Assembly: GCF_016756615.1 (NCBI RefSeq)
Contig: NZ_AP023262.1
Coordinates: forward strand, 3,349,501-3,413,500
Direction: 5' to 3'
Length of the DNA stretch: 64,000 nt
DNA from: Mesorhizobium sp. L-8-3
Lineage (GTDB): Bacteria; Pseudomonadota; Alphaproteobacteria; Rhizobiales; Rhizobiaceae
Shown in pieces: positions 9,320-17,637 of this stretch. Every line of letters begins with the position of its first letter. The first letter of the stretch is position 1. The position numbers and the translations under genes are program-made. The notes beneath the pieces are model-generated. The model made no database searches. It saw only the letters and a list, made by a program, of their open reading frames with translations, and was not told where the DNA came from.

Positions 9320-10126
9320 TCAGGCGACGGGAGCAGGGCGGATCGGGTTGCCCTGCAGGTAATGCGCATAGGGCGCCTGCACGAGCCAGCCTGCATCGAC
9401 CGGCAGCGTGACGCCGGTGATCGAACCGGCGCGTTCCGAGCACAGGAACAGCGCGGCTTCCGCGACGTCTCGCGGTTCGACGAAGCAACGCAGCGCCGTG
9501 GTAGCCTTGATGGCCTCCGGATTGCGCTCGCCCCTGGCGATCTTGTCCTTCAAGCCGTCGGAAAGCGTGTAGCCGGGCGCGACCGCGTTGACCCGCACGC
9601 CATGCGGTCCGAGCTCGGCGGCAAGGATCTGGGTCAATGCCATGACCGCATGCTTGCCGGGCGTATATGCCGGAAGCGACAGGGGCGCGAAGGAGGCCAG
9701 CGAGCCGACATTGAGGATGGCGCCACGCCCTGCGGCCGACATCATCCTGCCGAACACCTGGCAGCCGACGAGCGTTCCGCGATAGTTCACGCGCCACATC
9801 TTCTCGTCCTCCTCCAGGTCCTGATCGAGGACGCGCTTGCCGCTCTGCAGGAGGCCTGCGCAGTTGATGATGACGTGCGGCACGCCGAATTCATCCTCGA
9901 CCGCCTTTCCGAGCGCCTCGACAGAGGCTGGGTCGCCGACGTCCGTCCGGAAGAACCGGGCCGCCGGTGCACCGGCGGTTTCGCAGGCAGCGGCCACGGC
10001 TTTGCCGCGTGTCGCATCGCGCCCCGCGACGGCTACGCGATAACCGTCCTCGGCAAAGCGCATCGCAATCGCCTGTCCGATTCCCGAAGTCCCGCCGACG
10101 ACGACTGCCGTGCGCGTTTCAACCAT
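9320..10126 (-). CDS. SDR-family oxidoreductase
   Basis: 268-aa short-chain dehydrogenase. Features: VVVGGTSGIGQAIAMRFAED cofactor loop, GRDATRG after beta-2 (NADP-leaning), INCAGLLQSGKR, catalytic Ser in LNVGSLASF, Tyr and Lys in AYTPGKHAVMALT, and the C-terminal SITGVTLPVDAGWL. Its start overlaps the stop of the aroE-like gene by 8 nt, showing translational coupling. Substrate unknown. Confidence 0.86.
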   Translation of the reverse strand: MVETRTAVVVGGTSGIGQAIAMRFAEDGYRVAVAGRDATRGKAVAAACETAGAPAARFFRTDVGDPASVEALGKAVEDEFGVPHVIINCAGLLQSGKRVLDQDLEEDEKMWRVNYRGTLVGCQVFGRMMSAAGRGAILNVGSLASFAPLSLPAYTPGKHAVMALTQILAAELGPHGVRVNAVAPGYTLSDGLKDKIARGERNPEAIKATTALRCFVEPRDVAEAALFLCSERAGSITGVTLPVDAGWLVQAPYAHYLQGNPIRPAPVA

Positions 10127-10940
10127 TGTTACGGCTCCTGCGCTCTATGTCGAAGAATTCGGACATGGCCTCGACCTGAAAATCCATCATCGGCCGCCCC
10201 GGCTGGATTCGGCACCCGATCTCCTTTGCCTTGCGAAGCAGAGCCGTCTCGGCCGGCTCCATGATGATGTCCACGACGGTCATCTCCGGCGTCAGCTTGC
10301 TGACGTCCATCGGCAACGGATCGTTCGCCTTCAGTCCCGATGGTGTCGCGTTCACCGCCATGTCCATCCCCGAAGGGTCGGCGTCGCCGACCTGAATCCG
10401 ACAGTCCGGAAACTTCTCGGCGACCAGGGCGGCCAGGTTCTCGGCTCTGCCGCGGTCGACGTCCGCAAGGCGAATCTCCACGGCGCCTTCCTCCGCAAGG
10501 CAGTAGGCGAGCGAAGCGCCTGCGCCGCCGCCGCCAACCTGCAGTATGCGCCGACCGGAGACCTGGTGCCCGCCTGCCTTCAGGCCGTCGATGAAGCCGA
10601 CACCGTCGAAATTGTCGGCGTACCAGGTCCCGTCTGCCTGGCGGCGCACCGAGTTGGCGCTCTGTACGCGCGCGGCCCTGTCATGAGCGGCGGCGCATTT
10701 GTGGTAGACCGCGGTCTTGTACGGCACCGATATGATAACGCCGCGGATGTTCTCGGCCGCGGTGATGCCGGCCCAGAAGGCCTCGAAATCCTCCGGGCGA
10801 CAGCTCAAGGGAACCATCAGGCTGTCCAGTCCCTTCTGCTCGAAGATTTCGTTGAAGATGCCGGGGCTTTTTGCGTGGCCGACCGGATGGGCGAGCATTA
10901 CGAAGACATCGGCTTTGCCGGTTCCGCGCATGTTTATCAT
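10119..10940 (-). CDS. Shikimate dehydrogenase-family protein (AroE/quinate dehydrogenase-like)
   Basis: 273-aa enzyme with the AroE fold. The substrate domain shows AHPVGHAKSPGIFNEIF (residues 17-33), VIISVPYK with the catalytic Lys at 75, and NFDGVGF with the partner Asp at 112. The NADP domain begins ILQVGGGGAGASLAYCLAEE. Both catalytic residues are present, so it should be active. Its context (GarR-like reductase, RidA, GntR) is catabolic, which points to an AroE paralogue acting on quinate, shikimate or a related hydroxy acid rather than the biosynthetic enzyme. Its ATG overlaps the ancestral stop of the garR-like gene (ATGA). Confidence 0.85.
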   Translation of the reverse strand: MINMRGTGKADVFVMLAHPVGHAKSPGIFNEIFEQKGLDSLMVPLSCRPEDFEAFWAGITAAENIRGVIISVPYKTAVYHKCAAAHDRAARVQSANSVRRQADGTWYADNFDGVGFIDGLKAGGHQVSGRRILQVGGGGAGASLAYCLAEEGAVEIRLADVDRGRAENLAALVAEKFPDCRIQVGDADPSGMDMAVNATPSGLKANDPLPMDVSKLTPEMTVVDIIMEPAETALLRKAKEIGCRIQPGRPMMDFQVEAMSEFFDIERRSRNNG

Positions 10941-11827
10941 GTCCTTCTGTTCGACAGTTCGTGGCTACTCAGGATTTCCAGCGCCCGTACCAGCGAGGAA
11001 TGGTCGGCATCCGCTCCGCCCTCCTGCGCCGAGCAGGCGTTCATCAATTCTTGCGTCGTTGCCGTGTTGGGCAGTGAGACGCCGAGCGCGCGAGCGCTTT
11101 CGAGGGCGAGACCCAGGTCCTTCTAGTGCAGGCGGACACGGAAACCCGGCGCAAAGGTGCGCGCGACCATGCGCTCGCCATGGACTTCCAGCACGCGCGA
11201 GGAGGCGAAGCCGCCCATGAGCGCCGTGCGAACCTTTGCGGGATCGCAGCCGGCTTTGCTCGCGAAGACGAGGGCTTCGGCGACCGCCTCGATGTTGAGC
11301 GCGACGATGATCTGGTTGGCGATCTTGCAGGTCTGCCCGGCGCCGTTCTTTTCGCCTATGAGCGTGATGTTCTTCCCGAGCCTCTCGAAGATCGGCAGCG
11401 CCCGTTCGAATTCCTCGTTCGGTCCGCCGACCATGATGGTCAGGCTTGCTGCCTTGGCCCCTACCTCGCCGCCCGAAACCGGGGCATCGAGGTAGCCCGC
11501 GCCCGCCTCGCGCAGCCTCGCGGCAAAAGCTGCCGTCGCAATCGGGCTGATCGAGCTCATATCGATGACCAGCGATCCTGCCGAGATACCCTCCGCCACG
11601 CCACGGTTGCCGAACAAGACGCGCTCGACATCAGGCGTATCCGGCAACATGGTGATGATCACTTCGGAAAGACGCGCCACGTCGGCGGGCGACTGGACCA
11701 CTTTCGCCTCGAGGCCCTCTGGGAGCGGCGAGCGATTGAGTACGGTCGCCATCTCATGCCCGGCAGCGGCCAGATGCCGCGCCATAGGCGCGCCCATCAC
11801 GCCCAGCCCGATGAAGCCGATCTTCAT
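10937..11827 (-). pseudogene. 2-hydroxy-3-oxopropionate reductase / 3-hydroxyisobutyrate dehydrogenase family gene interrupted by an in-frame TAG
   Basis: Reading from ATG 11827 gives a beta-hydroxyacid dehydrogenase: IGFIGLGVMGAPMARHLAAA cofactor motif, DAPVSGGEVGA substrate motif, and GQTCKIANQ carrying the catalytic Lys. Translation stops at TAG 11125-11123 after FRVRLH. The same frame then continues for 61 codons with the normal family C-terminus (KDLGLALESARALGVSLPNT onward) to TGA at 10939-10937, which overlaps the next gene's ATG. The full length, 296 codons, is normal for GarR/GlxR. Relatives usually carry Gln at this site, so CAG to TAG is a single change. The 234-aa product would lack the KDL-containing C-terminal domain. 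Recent nonsense mutation or sequencing error are both possible. Confidence 0.85.
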
Positions 11828-11881
11828 TTCAACTCCCTTTGCGGCGCAACCCTGTGACGCCTGTTGCAGTCACGATTGGTC

Positions 11882-11902
11882 GTATGATATAGGACATCAT
11901 AC
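11882..11902. promoter_or_regulatory. Perfect inverted repeat in the divergent promoter region (candidate GntR operator)
   Basis: GTATGAT and ATCATAC form a perfect 7-bp inverted repeat with a 7-bp spacer. It lies in the 109-nt gap between the divergent garR-like gene (starts 11827) and the HpaI-type aldolase (starts 11937). The 21-bp two-fold site, A/T-rich in a GC-rich region, is what a dimeric regulator would bind. The GntR protein encoded at 8119-8907 is the obvious candidate by location; binding is inference. Confidence 0.55.
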
Positions 11903-11936
11903 AAATTTCAATCCTTGTTTCTGCTGGAGACGACGA

Positions 11937-12701
11937 ATGCAAGAGCGCCCCAACTCCCTCAAGGCGGCGGTGGCGGCCGGCCGGCCGCATATCGGCCTGT
12001 GGTGTTCGCTGGCGTCCACCCTGACCACCGAGATCGTCGCCGGTTCGGGCGCGGGCTGGCTGCTGATCGACGGCGAGCACAGCCCCAACGACCTGCGCAG
12101 CATCATGGTCCAGCTCCAGGTTCTCGGCGGCTTTTCCTGCGAAGGCGTCGTGCGCCTGCCCTCGGACGATCCGAACCTGATCAAGCAGGCGATGGATATC
12201 GGCGCCCGCAGCCTGATGATCCCCAATGTGCGCACGGCCGAGCAGGCCCGCGCGATCGTGGCGGCGATGACCTATGCGCCAGGCGGCTTCCGCGGTTTTT
12301 CCGTCGGGCATCGCGCCAACGCCTTCGGCCGCATTGCCGGCTATCACGCCAATGCCCGCAACGAACGGCTGCTGGCCGTGCAGATCGAGTGCGAGACGGG
12401 CGTGGCCAACGCGGCGGAGATCGCCGCGGTCGACGGCGTCGACGTCCTGTTCGTCGGTCCCGGCGATCTGTCGACCAACATGGGAGCGATGGGTAATCCG
12501 GGCGCTCCGCATGTCCAGCAGGCGATCGCGAAGGTGCGCGAGGCTGCCGCAGCCGCCGGCAAGGCCAGCGGCATCCTGGCGCCTGTCAAGGCCGATGCCG
12601 ACCGCTACCTGGCCGGCGGATTCACCATGGTCGCCGTTGGCTCGGATCTGGGGCTGCTCGCGCGCGGCTCCGACGCCTTGATCGCCTCCTTCAACCACTG
12701 A
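11937..12701 (+). CDS. HpcH/HpaI aldolase/citrate lyase family protein
   Basis: 254-aa class II (metal-dependent) pyruvate aldolase, which cleaves 4-hydroxy-2-oxo acids to pyruvate plus an aldehyde. Visible: LLIDGEHSPND with His48, VVRLP with Arg73, and the metal ligands Glu153 (ECETG) and Asp177 (FVGPGDLS). Length matches HpaI/RhmA/GarL. The ATG at 11937 follows TGGAGACG; the longer open frame upstream crosses the divergent promoter and is rejected. A tartronate-semialdehyde reductase-like gene diverges from it, and GarL-GarR is a known pairing in glucarate and galactarate breakdown, so a sugar-acid-like substrate is possible. Confidence 0.88.
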   Translation: MQERPNSLKAAVAAGRPHIGLWCSLASTLTTEIVAGSGAGWLLIDGEHSPNDLRSIMVQLQVLGGFSCEGVVRLPSDDPNLIKQAMDIGARSLMIPNVRTAEQARAIVAAMTYAPGGFRGFSVGHRANAFGRIAGYHANARNERLLAVQIECETGVANAAEIAAVDGVDVLFVGPGDLSTNMGAMGNPGAPHVQQAIAKVREAAAAAGKASGILAPVKADADRYLAGGFTMVAVGSDLGLLARGSDALIASFNH

Positions 12702-12717
12702 CCGGGGAGCAGCTGCC

Positions 12718-13935
12718 ATGGCCATTCCTCCCTACAAGGCGCCTGCCCATGCATCCTATGACGTCGTCATCGTTGGCGGCGCGGTGATCGGATCCTCGAC
12801 CGCCTACTGGCTCAGCCAGGAGCTGGGCACGCGCATGTCGATCCTCGTGGTCGAGCGCGACAGCAGCTATGAATTCTCGTCGACGGCGCTGTCCACCAGC
12901 GCCATCCGGCAGCAATATTCCAATCCGATCAACGTGAAGATCAGCCAGTTCGGCATCGAGATGATCAGGAGCTTTCCGGAGCGGATGGCGCCGTTCTTCG
13001 AGAACGAACCCGCGCCCGATCTCGGTTTCAGGGAACATGGCTACCTCTACTGCTGCTCGCCCGAAGGCGTGGAAGCGGCCAGGGCCCGCGTCGAGCTGCA
13101 GCGCAGCCTGGGCGCCCACACGGTGTTCCTCGAACCCGGTCCATTGAAGGATCGTTTCCCATGGCTCAACGTCGAGGACCTCGGCGGCGGTTCCTGGGGT
13201 GCGCGCGAAGAGGGCTGGTTTGATTCGATGGGTATGCTCAACGGCTTCCGCCGCGCCGCCCGCGCTTGCGGGGTCGAATATGTCGACAACGCAGTCACCG
13301 GGCTTCAGGTATCCGGCGGACGGGTCGTCGCCGCGCGGCTTGCGACCGGCGAGACCGTCGCCTGCGGGACGCTGATCGACGCGGCCGGTCCCCGCGCCCA
13401 ACAGGTTGCCGCAATGGCGGGGCTTTCGATACCGGTCGCGCCGTACAAGCGCTACAGCTTCGTCTTTTCGAGCGCCACGCCGATCCCGGGCAGGATGCCG
13501 AACGTGATCGATCTGTCGGGCACTTTCGTGCGGCCGGAGGGAGAGCTGTTTCTCACAGGAAACACGCCCCTCGACGACGGCCCGGCCGACTACGACGATT
13601 TCGAGATGCATCACGAGGAATTCGACGAGCGCATCTGGCCGGCGCTCTGGCATCGCATCCCCGCATTCGATGCCCTCAAGGTCCAGACGAGTTGGACCGG
13701 CCACTATGAGTACAACATGCTGGACCACAACGGCATCGTGGGCTTCCACCCGGCCGTGACGAACTTCATGTTCGCCAACGGCTTTTCGGGGCACGGGCTG
13801 CAGCAGTCGCCCGCGGTCGGACGCGCCGTGTCGGAGTTGATCATCCACGGCGCCTTCCGGACGCTCGATCTGTCGCCCTTCAGCTACGAGCGGATACTTC
13901 GCAACGAGCCCTTCCTGGAGGAGGCCGTCATCTAG
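12718..13935 (+). CDS. FAD-dependent oxidoreductase, DAO family
   Basis: 405-aa flavoenzyme of the D-amino acid/sarcosine/glycine oxidase superfamily. The FAD site is DVVIVGGAVIGSSTAYWLSQ (residues 15-34), then the ERD ribose motif and STSAIRQQYSNPINVKISQF, a substrate-side segment also seen in dimethylglycine/sarcosine dehydrogenase relatives; the C-terminal FANGFSGHGLQQSPAVGRA closes the FAD site. It lies 16 nt after the aldolase with GGGGAG upstream. Likely oxidises a secondary amine or amino acid with imine release; which one is unknown. Confidence 0.87.
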   Translation: MAIPPYKAPAHASYDVVIVGGAVIGSSTAYWLSQELGTRMSILVVERDSSYEFSSTALSTSAIRQQYSNPINVKISQFGIEMIRSFPERMAPFFENEPAPDLGFREHGYLYCCSPEGVEAARARVELQRSLGAHTVFLEPGPLKDRFPWLNVEDLGGGSWGAREEGWFDSMGMLNGFRRAARACGVEYVDNAVTGLQVSGGRVVAARLATGETVACGTLIDAAGPRAQQVAAMAGLSIPVAPYKRYSFVFSSATPIPGRMPNVIDLSGTFVRPEGELFLTGNTPLDDGPADYDDFEMHHEEFDERIWPALWHRIPAFDALKVQTSWTGHYEYNMLDHNGIVGFHPAVTNFMFANGFSGHGLQQSPAVGRAVSELIIHGAFRTLDLSPFSYERILRNEPFLEEAVI

Positions 13936-14003
13936 CTCCTCCCGCAACTGCGGGGAGCCACAGCCGTTTGCCCTGAGCGGGCGCGCGCTCGCCTCGGCGG
14001 AGA

Positions 14004-14204
14004 ATGAAGGATTCCAAGGTCGTCGTCGCCATCAACAAGGACGAGGAAGCGCCGAACTTCCAGGTCGCCGACTGCGGTCTCGTCGGCGACCTCTTCACCA
14101 TACTGCCGGAACTGAAAGGTCTCCTTGACGCCGGTATCGCGGCATGCGCGACCGGAGCTTCCCAACTGGGATCGCCGTTCACGTCCGGAGATCGGCGGCT
14201 GTGA
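14004..14204 (+). pseudogene. 3'-terminal remnant of etfA (electron transfer flavoprotein alpha subunit)
   Basis: The first about 41 codons ([20 protein letters not shown], then [20 protein letters not shown]) match the extreme C-terminus of EtfA, where the family reads close to [20 protein letters not shown] and VADYGLVGDL. The flavin-binding upstream 270 or so residues are absent; sequence before 14004 does not continue the homology. After about 14126 the frame runs into unrelated sequence. No etfB lies nearby. This is a decayed fragment, not a functional gene. Confidence 0.75.
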
Positions 14205-14443
14205 AAACCATCCGATGAAAGAAATGATTCCCTGCCCGATGCAAAACGGCTCGTCGAACTCGGCGCTGTGGCTGCACACGCCAGGCCCGTCCAGCAATGC
14301 CGGCGTGACCAACTTCACCCGCCAAACCTCCGGCAATCCCGGCGCGGTTCACTCTTCGTTTGTCCGCCCTGGCTGAGCCTGAGAACGCTCATGGCCCATC
14401 AAACTTAGCGCGCTACATCGTTCTTCAGCAGAGGAGAGCGAAA

Positions 14444-14644
14444 ATGGGTTCAGATCTGAACAGGCACACACACGAATTCGTGGTCACGGATGTCCAGTTA
14501 GCCGACAACGAAACCGACAGAGGCGTAATGCTCATGCTCACGGATGCCCGCGGCGGCCGGGTACGGCTGCATCTAAATGGTGACATGGCCGAGTTGCTGC
14601 GCGAGAGGGTCGCATTTGCGCTGGACAGGATCACGGGACCGTAG
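14444..14644 (+). CDS. Small hypothetical protein (66 aa)
   Basis: Short ORF with a good ribosome site, GAGGAGAG ending 5 nt before ATG 14444. The product is soluble, begins MGSDLNRHTHEFVVTDVQLA, and alternates short beta-like stretches with MLMLTDARGGRVRLHLNG and a helical end AELLRERVAFALD. No known family is recognised. The preceding 240 nt (14205-14443) hold nothing I can identify. Confidence 0.55.
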   Translation: MGSDLNRHTHEFVVTDVQLADNETDRGVMLMLTDARGGRVRLHLNGDMAELLRERVAFALDRITGP

Positions 14645-14858
14645 CGCAGGCTATGGCCGCGCCCTGCGAATTGTCGCCTGCCGAGAAAGAACCGGGCTCG
14701 CGGAAGGCGTCGAGTGAGGATGGGCGGCGTGCTCCCGGCCAGGGCCTTCTTCCAGCGAGAGCGGGTTTTCGGCCGAATCGCTGCCGCGACGACCTCGCGT
14801 CCGTCGCCAATGGGCTTGCGGTAAAGTCCTGCCGCCACCCGAGCGGAATGGCAGATGG

Positions 14859-15113
14859 TTATGTCATTCTCCGAACGACCCAGAGCGACCGGCCTGTATG
14901 AGCGATTCCGGACACAAGTCGAAGGCGAGGATCGTCCTTGAGCCGCTCAGCTTCAGCCACATCAAGAAGCAGGATCTGCTGATCGGTCTCGTTCGCATTC
15001 GGTGTAATCCACCAGCGCCGATCCTCGCAGCAAAGCCCGGCTTGCGGGTGCTCCTGGAGGTACTCGATTGCATATTCGGCGTTCACTTTGCTCGGTGCCG
15101 CATCGACGGACAT
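14859..15113 (-). CDS. Small hypothetical protein (84 aa)
   Basis: ORF with a strong ribosome site (GGAGGAGGAAGA, 4 nt before ATG). The protein is acidic in the middle and carries EYLQEHPQAGLCCEDRRWWI with a Cys-Cys and Trp-Trp pair, then LLDVAEAERLKDDPRLRL. No signal peptide, membrane segment or known family is evident. It stands alone, converging with the 14444-14644 ORF. Confidence 0.5.
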   Translation of the reverse strand: MSVDAAPSKVNAEYAIEYLQEHPQAGLCCEDRRWWITPNANETDQQILLLDVAEAERLKDDPRLRLVSGIAHTGRSLWVVRRMT

Positions 15114-15300
15114 TTGCTCTTCCTCCTCCGTCTGCGATAGCCCAGGGACTGTACTTGATTATGGCGCCTGTTCCAGCAAGAACCAGTTTGCCCGCCGCTA
15201 TTCCGCCATTCTGCGTTTCCCGGGTTTGAAGCGTCGCGGGAATTCCAGACGGGGTTCCGATCAGAATCGGCCGAAGCAGTGATAGCCCGAGACAGTTTCG

Positions 15301-15987
15301 CTAGGCGGGACCGCTTCCGGCTCCCCACACGTCGCGGGAACGCCTGAGATGCCGCTCTATGATGGCAGCGGCACTCTCCGTGTCGCTCGCCGCGATCCGG
15401 TCCAGCAGTTCGAAATGTTCGGTCGCCGACTGGACAATATGCGATCTGGCGCCCGAATTCGCGAGGCCGAGAAGGCGGACCCGGTCTCGCAGCGACGCCA
15501 CCAACTCGGTAAGGGGCTTGTTGCCCAGCAGTTCGATCAGGGAAATGTGGAACCGCCGATCCGCGTTGAGGTAGGCGATGAGATCCCCCTCCCGTGCGAA
15601 CTGCCGGGCAGCGTTCGCGAGGTCGTAGAGTCCTTTCATCTGATTGGCGGTCGGTGAGCTTTTCGCGATTTCGCGGATGCTCGGCACTTCCAGAAGGAGC
15701 CGAATCTTGAACACGTCGTCGTGTTCCTTGGCAGTCATGATCACGACCTGGAAGCCGCGGTTGCGCACCGGCCGCAGCAGCCCTTCCTGAACCAGGTCCA
15801 GCAGCGCCTCGCGAACGGGCGTAGCCGAGACGTTGAGGTCGCTCGCGATCTTCGGAGCTGAATAGAGGGCGTCAGGCGCCATCTTTCCGCTAACGATCAT
15901 GCCCCTGATAACTTCGCGTGCCTGCTCGCGGAAGCTCTGGTGCGACATCAGTTGAGGCAATTCGTCTTGGGTATCGGTCAATCTCAA
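15301..15987 (-). CDS. GntR-family transcriptional regulator, FCD subfamily
   Basis: 228-aa regulator. Winged helix about residues 15-85 (REQAREVIRGMIVSGKMAPD, SDLNVSATPVREALLDLVQE, PVRNRGFQV) and an FCD domain from about 90 with DRRFHISLIELLGNKPLTEL and a C-terminal EHFELLDRIAASD plus RHLRRSRD. It diverges from the sulfatase-Tct operon across 145 nt that contain a perfect 12-bp palindrome, the standard layout for a local repressor of that operon. Ligand not predictable. Confidence 0.9.
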   Translation of the reverse strand: MRLTDTQDELPQLMSHQSFREQAREVIRGMIVSGKMAPDALYSAPKIASDLNVSATPVREALLDLVQEGLLRPVRNRGFQVVIMTAKEHDDVFKIRLLLEVPSIREIAKSSPTANQMKGLYDLANAARQFAREGDLIAYLNADRRFHISLIELLGNKPLTELVASLRDRVRLLGLANSGARSHIVQSATEHFELLDRIAASDTESAAAIIERHLRRSRDVWGAGSGPA

Positions 15988-16089
15988 AGCGTCCTCAATG
16001 GTCCGCGAGTGGTCCTCGTGCTCCGAAGCCGCCTCTATCTTGCCGGCAATCGATTGTCAGCGCAACTGTTGACGCGTCATATGTGATGT

Positions 16090-16101
16090 GTAATATATTA
16101 C
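16090..16101. promoter_or_regulatory. Palindrome GTAATATATTAC in the GntR/sulfatase divergent promoter
   Basis: A perfect 12-bp palindrome (GTAATA/TATTAC) sits 31 nt before the chosen sulfatase start, in an A/T-rich island. FCD-type GntR regulators bind short two-fold sites of this kind close to the start of the operon they control. The 145-nt region otherwise carries only the two ribosome sites. Function is inferred from symmetry and position. Confidence 0.6.
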
Positions 16102-16132
16102 TCAACCGGTGCATTCATGGGAGGATACGAAC

Positions 16133-17542
16133 TTGGCAATCGACAAGATTTTGATGATCGTTTCGGATACGGTGAGGGGGGACATGCTGGGTTACAACGG
16201 CGGTCACGTCCACACCCCGAATCTTGACCGTCTTGCCGCACGATCGATGGTGTTCGATCGCTACTATGCCTCGAGTTTTCCGACTGTGCCGGCGAGATAC
16301 GACTACCTCACCGGCAAGGCTGCCTATGCGGGAAATGGCTGGGGTCCTCTGCCGAAGTCCGACATCTCGATCGTGTCGCAAATGACTTCCGCGGGCTACA
16401 CGACCCTTGGAGTGGTCGACACGCCTTTCTATCAGGTCAATGGCTACAACTATGATCGCGGGTTCAACTATTTCTACGACATGAAGTCGCAACTGCTGGG
16501 GACACCGCAGTACAACGCCTATTCGGCACCGGGCGAGGACAAGGGACAGTCAAAAGGAAAGATGCCGCAATGGCCTATCACCGGAAAGGTGAGGCCCGAC
16601 CACAGGTCAGGCGAAAGGGACTGCCCGGCGCCGCTGACGATGATCCAGGCAGCAAAGTCGCTCGAAGAAATCTACCAGGACAAGTTCTTCGCGCTGGTCG
16701 ACACTTGGGATCCGCACGAGCCATGGGATCCGCCCGCGTATTATATCAAGCGTTACCTGCCAGACTACAGCGGCGAGCGTGTCCATCCGCCCTACGGCAA
16801 CATCAGCAAGCACGGACTGACCGATCGCGACGTGCAAGTCGCGCGTGCCTGCTACGCGGGTGAGCTGGAACTCGTCGACCGCTGGATCGGCCACCTCCTC
16901 GAACAATTGGTCTATCTCGGGATCGAGAATTCGACCGCCGTCATCTTTGTGTCCGACCACGGCTTCCTGCTGGGCGAGCACGAACAGATGGGCAAGCTGG
17001 TTCGGCGCGCTCCAGGCGAGGCGACATGGATGCGCTCTCCACTCTACGAAGAGATCGCCAAGGTGCCGCTCATCATCCATGTACCGGGCGCAAAGCCGGG
17101 CCGCACGAGCGAACTTGCCTGCGCGCTGGATATCGCGCCGACCCTGCTCGACATGGTCGGCCTGAAGCCGGGCGAGGGCGTCAACGGTCGGTCGCTGTTG
17201 CCGGCGGCGATGGGAGAGCCTTTCGTGGGCCGCGATCACATCCTGACCGCGCTGCCCTTCGCGAATCCGGGGGAGGGCGTCCTTGCAGTCGACGACCTGA
17301 TGAGGACCGTCGTGGACTGGCAGCCGGTCACAATCACCACGCCGGAGTGGTCGCTTCTGTTTGCAACGCCGCGGGAACCGGTCGAACTCTATGATCTGCG
17401 CACCGACCCGAAACAACAGAACAACGTAGCCGCCGACAATCCACAGGTCGTCCAGCGGATGTTGGAGCTCTATGCCCAAAGCATGAGAACCGAGGGGGTG
17501 GAAGCCAAATACTGCAAACCGCGGCTCCCGGACCACTTCTGA
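16133..17542 (+). CDS. Sulfatase-family hydrolase with Thr at the formylglycine position
   Basis: 469-aa member of the alkaline phosphatase/sulfatase superfamily. Metal-site pieces are visible: IVSDTVRGDMLG with Asp12, VDTWDPHEPWDPP, and FVSDHGFLLGEH with Asp275 and His276. In the activation motif, normally Cys or Ser-x-Pro-Ser-Arg-x4-Thr-Gly, this protein reads TVPARYDYLTG: Thr51 replaces the residue that becomes formylglycine. It therefore cannot follow the normal sulfatase mechanism; a Thr nucleophile as in nucleotide pyrophosphatases is an alternative. No signal peptide, so cytoplasmic. Start: TTG 16133 has GGGAGG 8 nt upstream; GTG 16109 is also in frame. First gene of the operon. Confidence 0.85.
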   Translation: MAIDKILMIVSDTVRGDMLGYNGGHVHTPNLDRLAARSMVFDRYYASSFPTVPARYDYLTGKAAYAGNGWGPLPKSDISIVSQMTSAGYTTLGVVDTPFYQVNGYNYDRGFNYFYDMKSQLLGTPQYNAYSAPGEDKGQSKGKMPQWPITGKVRPDHRSGERDCPAPLTMIQAAKSLEEIYQDKFFALVDTWDPHEPWDPPAYYIKRYLPDYSGERVHPPYGNISKHGLTDRDVQVARACYAGELELVDRWIGHLLEQLVYLGIENSTAVIFVSDHGFLLGEHEQMGKLVRRAPGEATWMRSPLYEEIAKVPLIIHVPGAKPGRTSELACALDIAPTLLDMVGLKPGEGVNGRSLLPAAMGEPFVGRDHILTALPFANPGEGVLAVDDLMRTVVDWQPVTITTPEWSLLFATPREPVELYDLRTDPKQQNNVAADNPQVVQRMLELYAQSMRTEGVEAKYCKPRLPDHF

Positions 17543-17637
17543 ACGGGGTCCAGAGAAAGGCAGCGGAACGCCCTGACCGGGGACTGTCAAGGTTTGACGC
17601 GCCGGCTTGGGAGGGCCGGATTCCAAGGGAGGAACAG

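Noticed and set aside
12691..13947. 418-codon minus-strand frame
   Set aside because: Fully antisense to the DAO-family oxidase with unmistakable FAD motifs; no family features of its own.
13932..14336. 134-codon minus-strand frame across the etfA remnant
   Set aside because: The opposite strand carries the recognisable EtfA C-terminus; the minus product matches nothing known to me.
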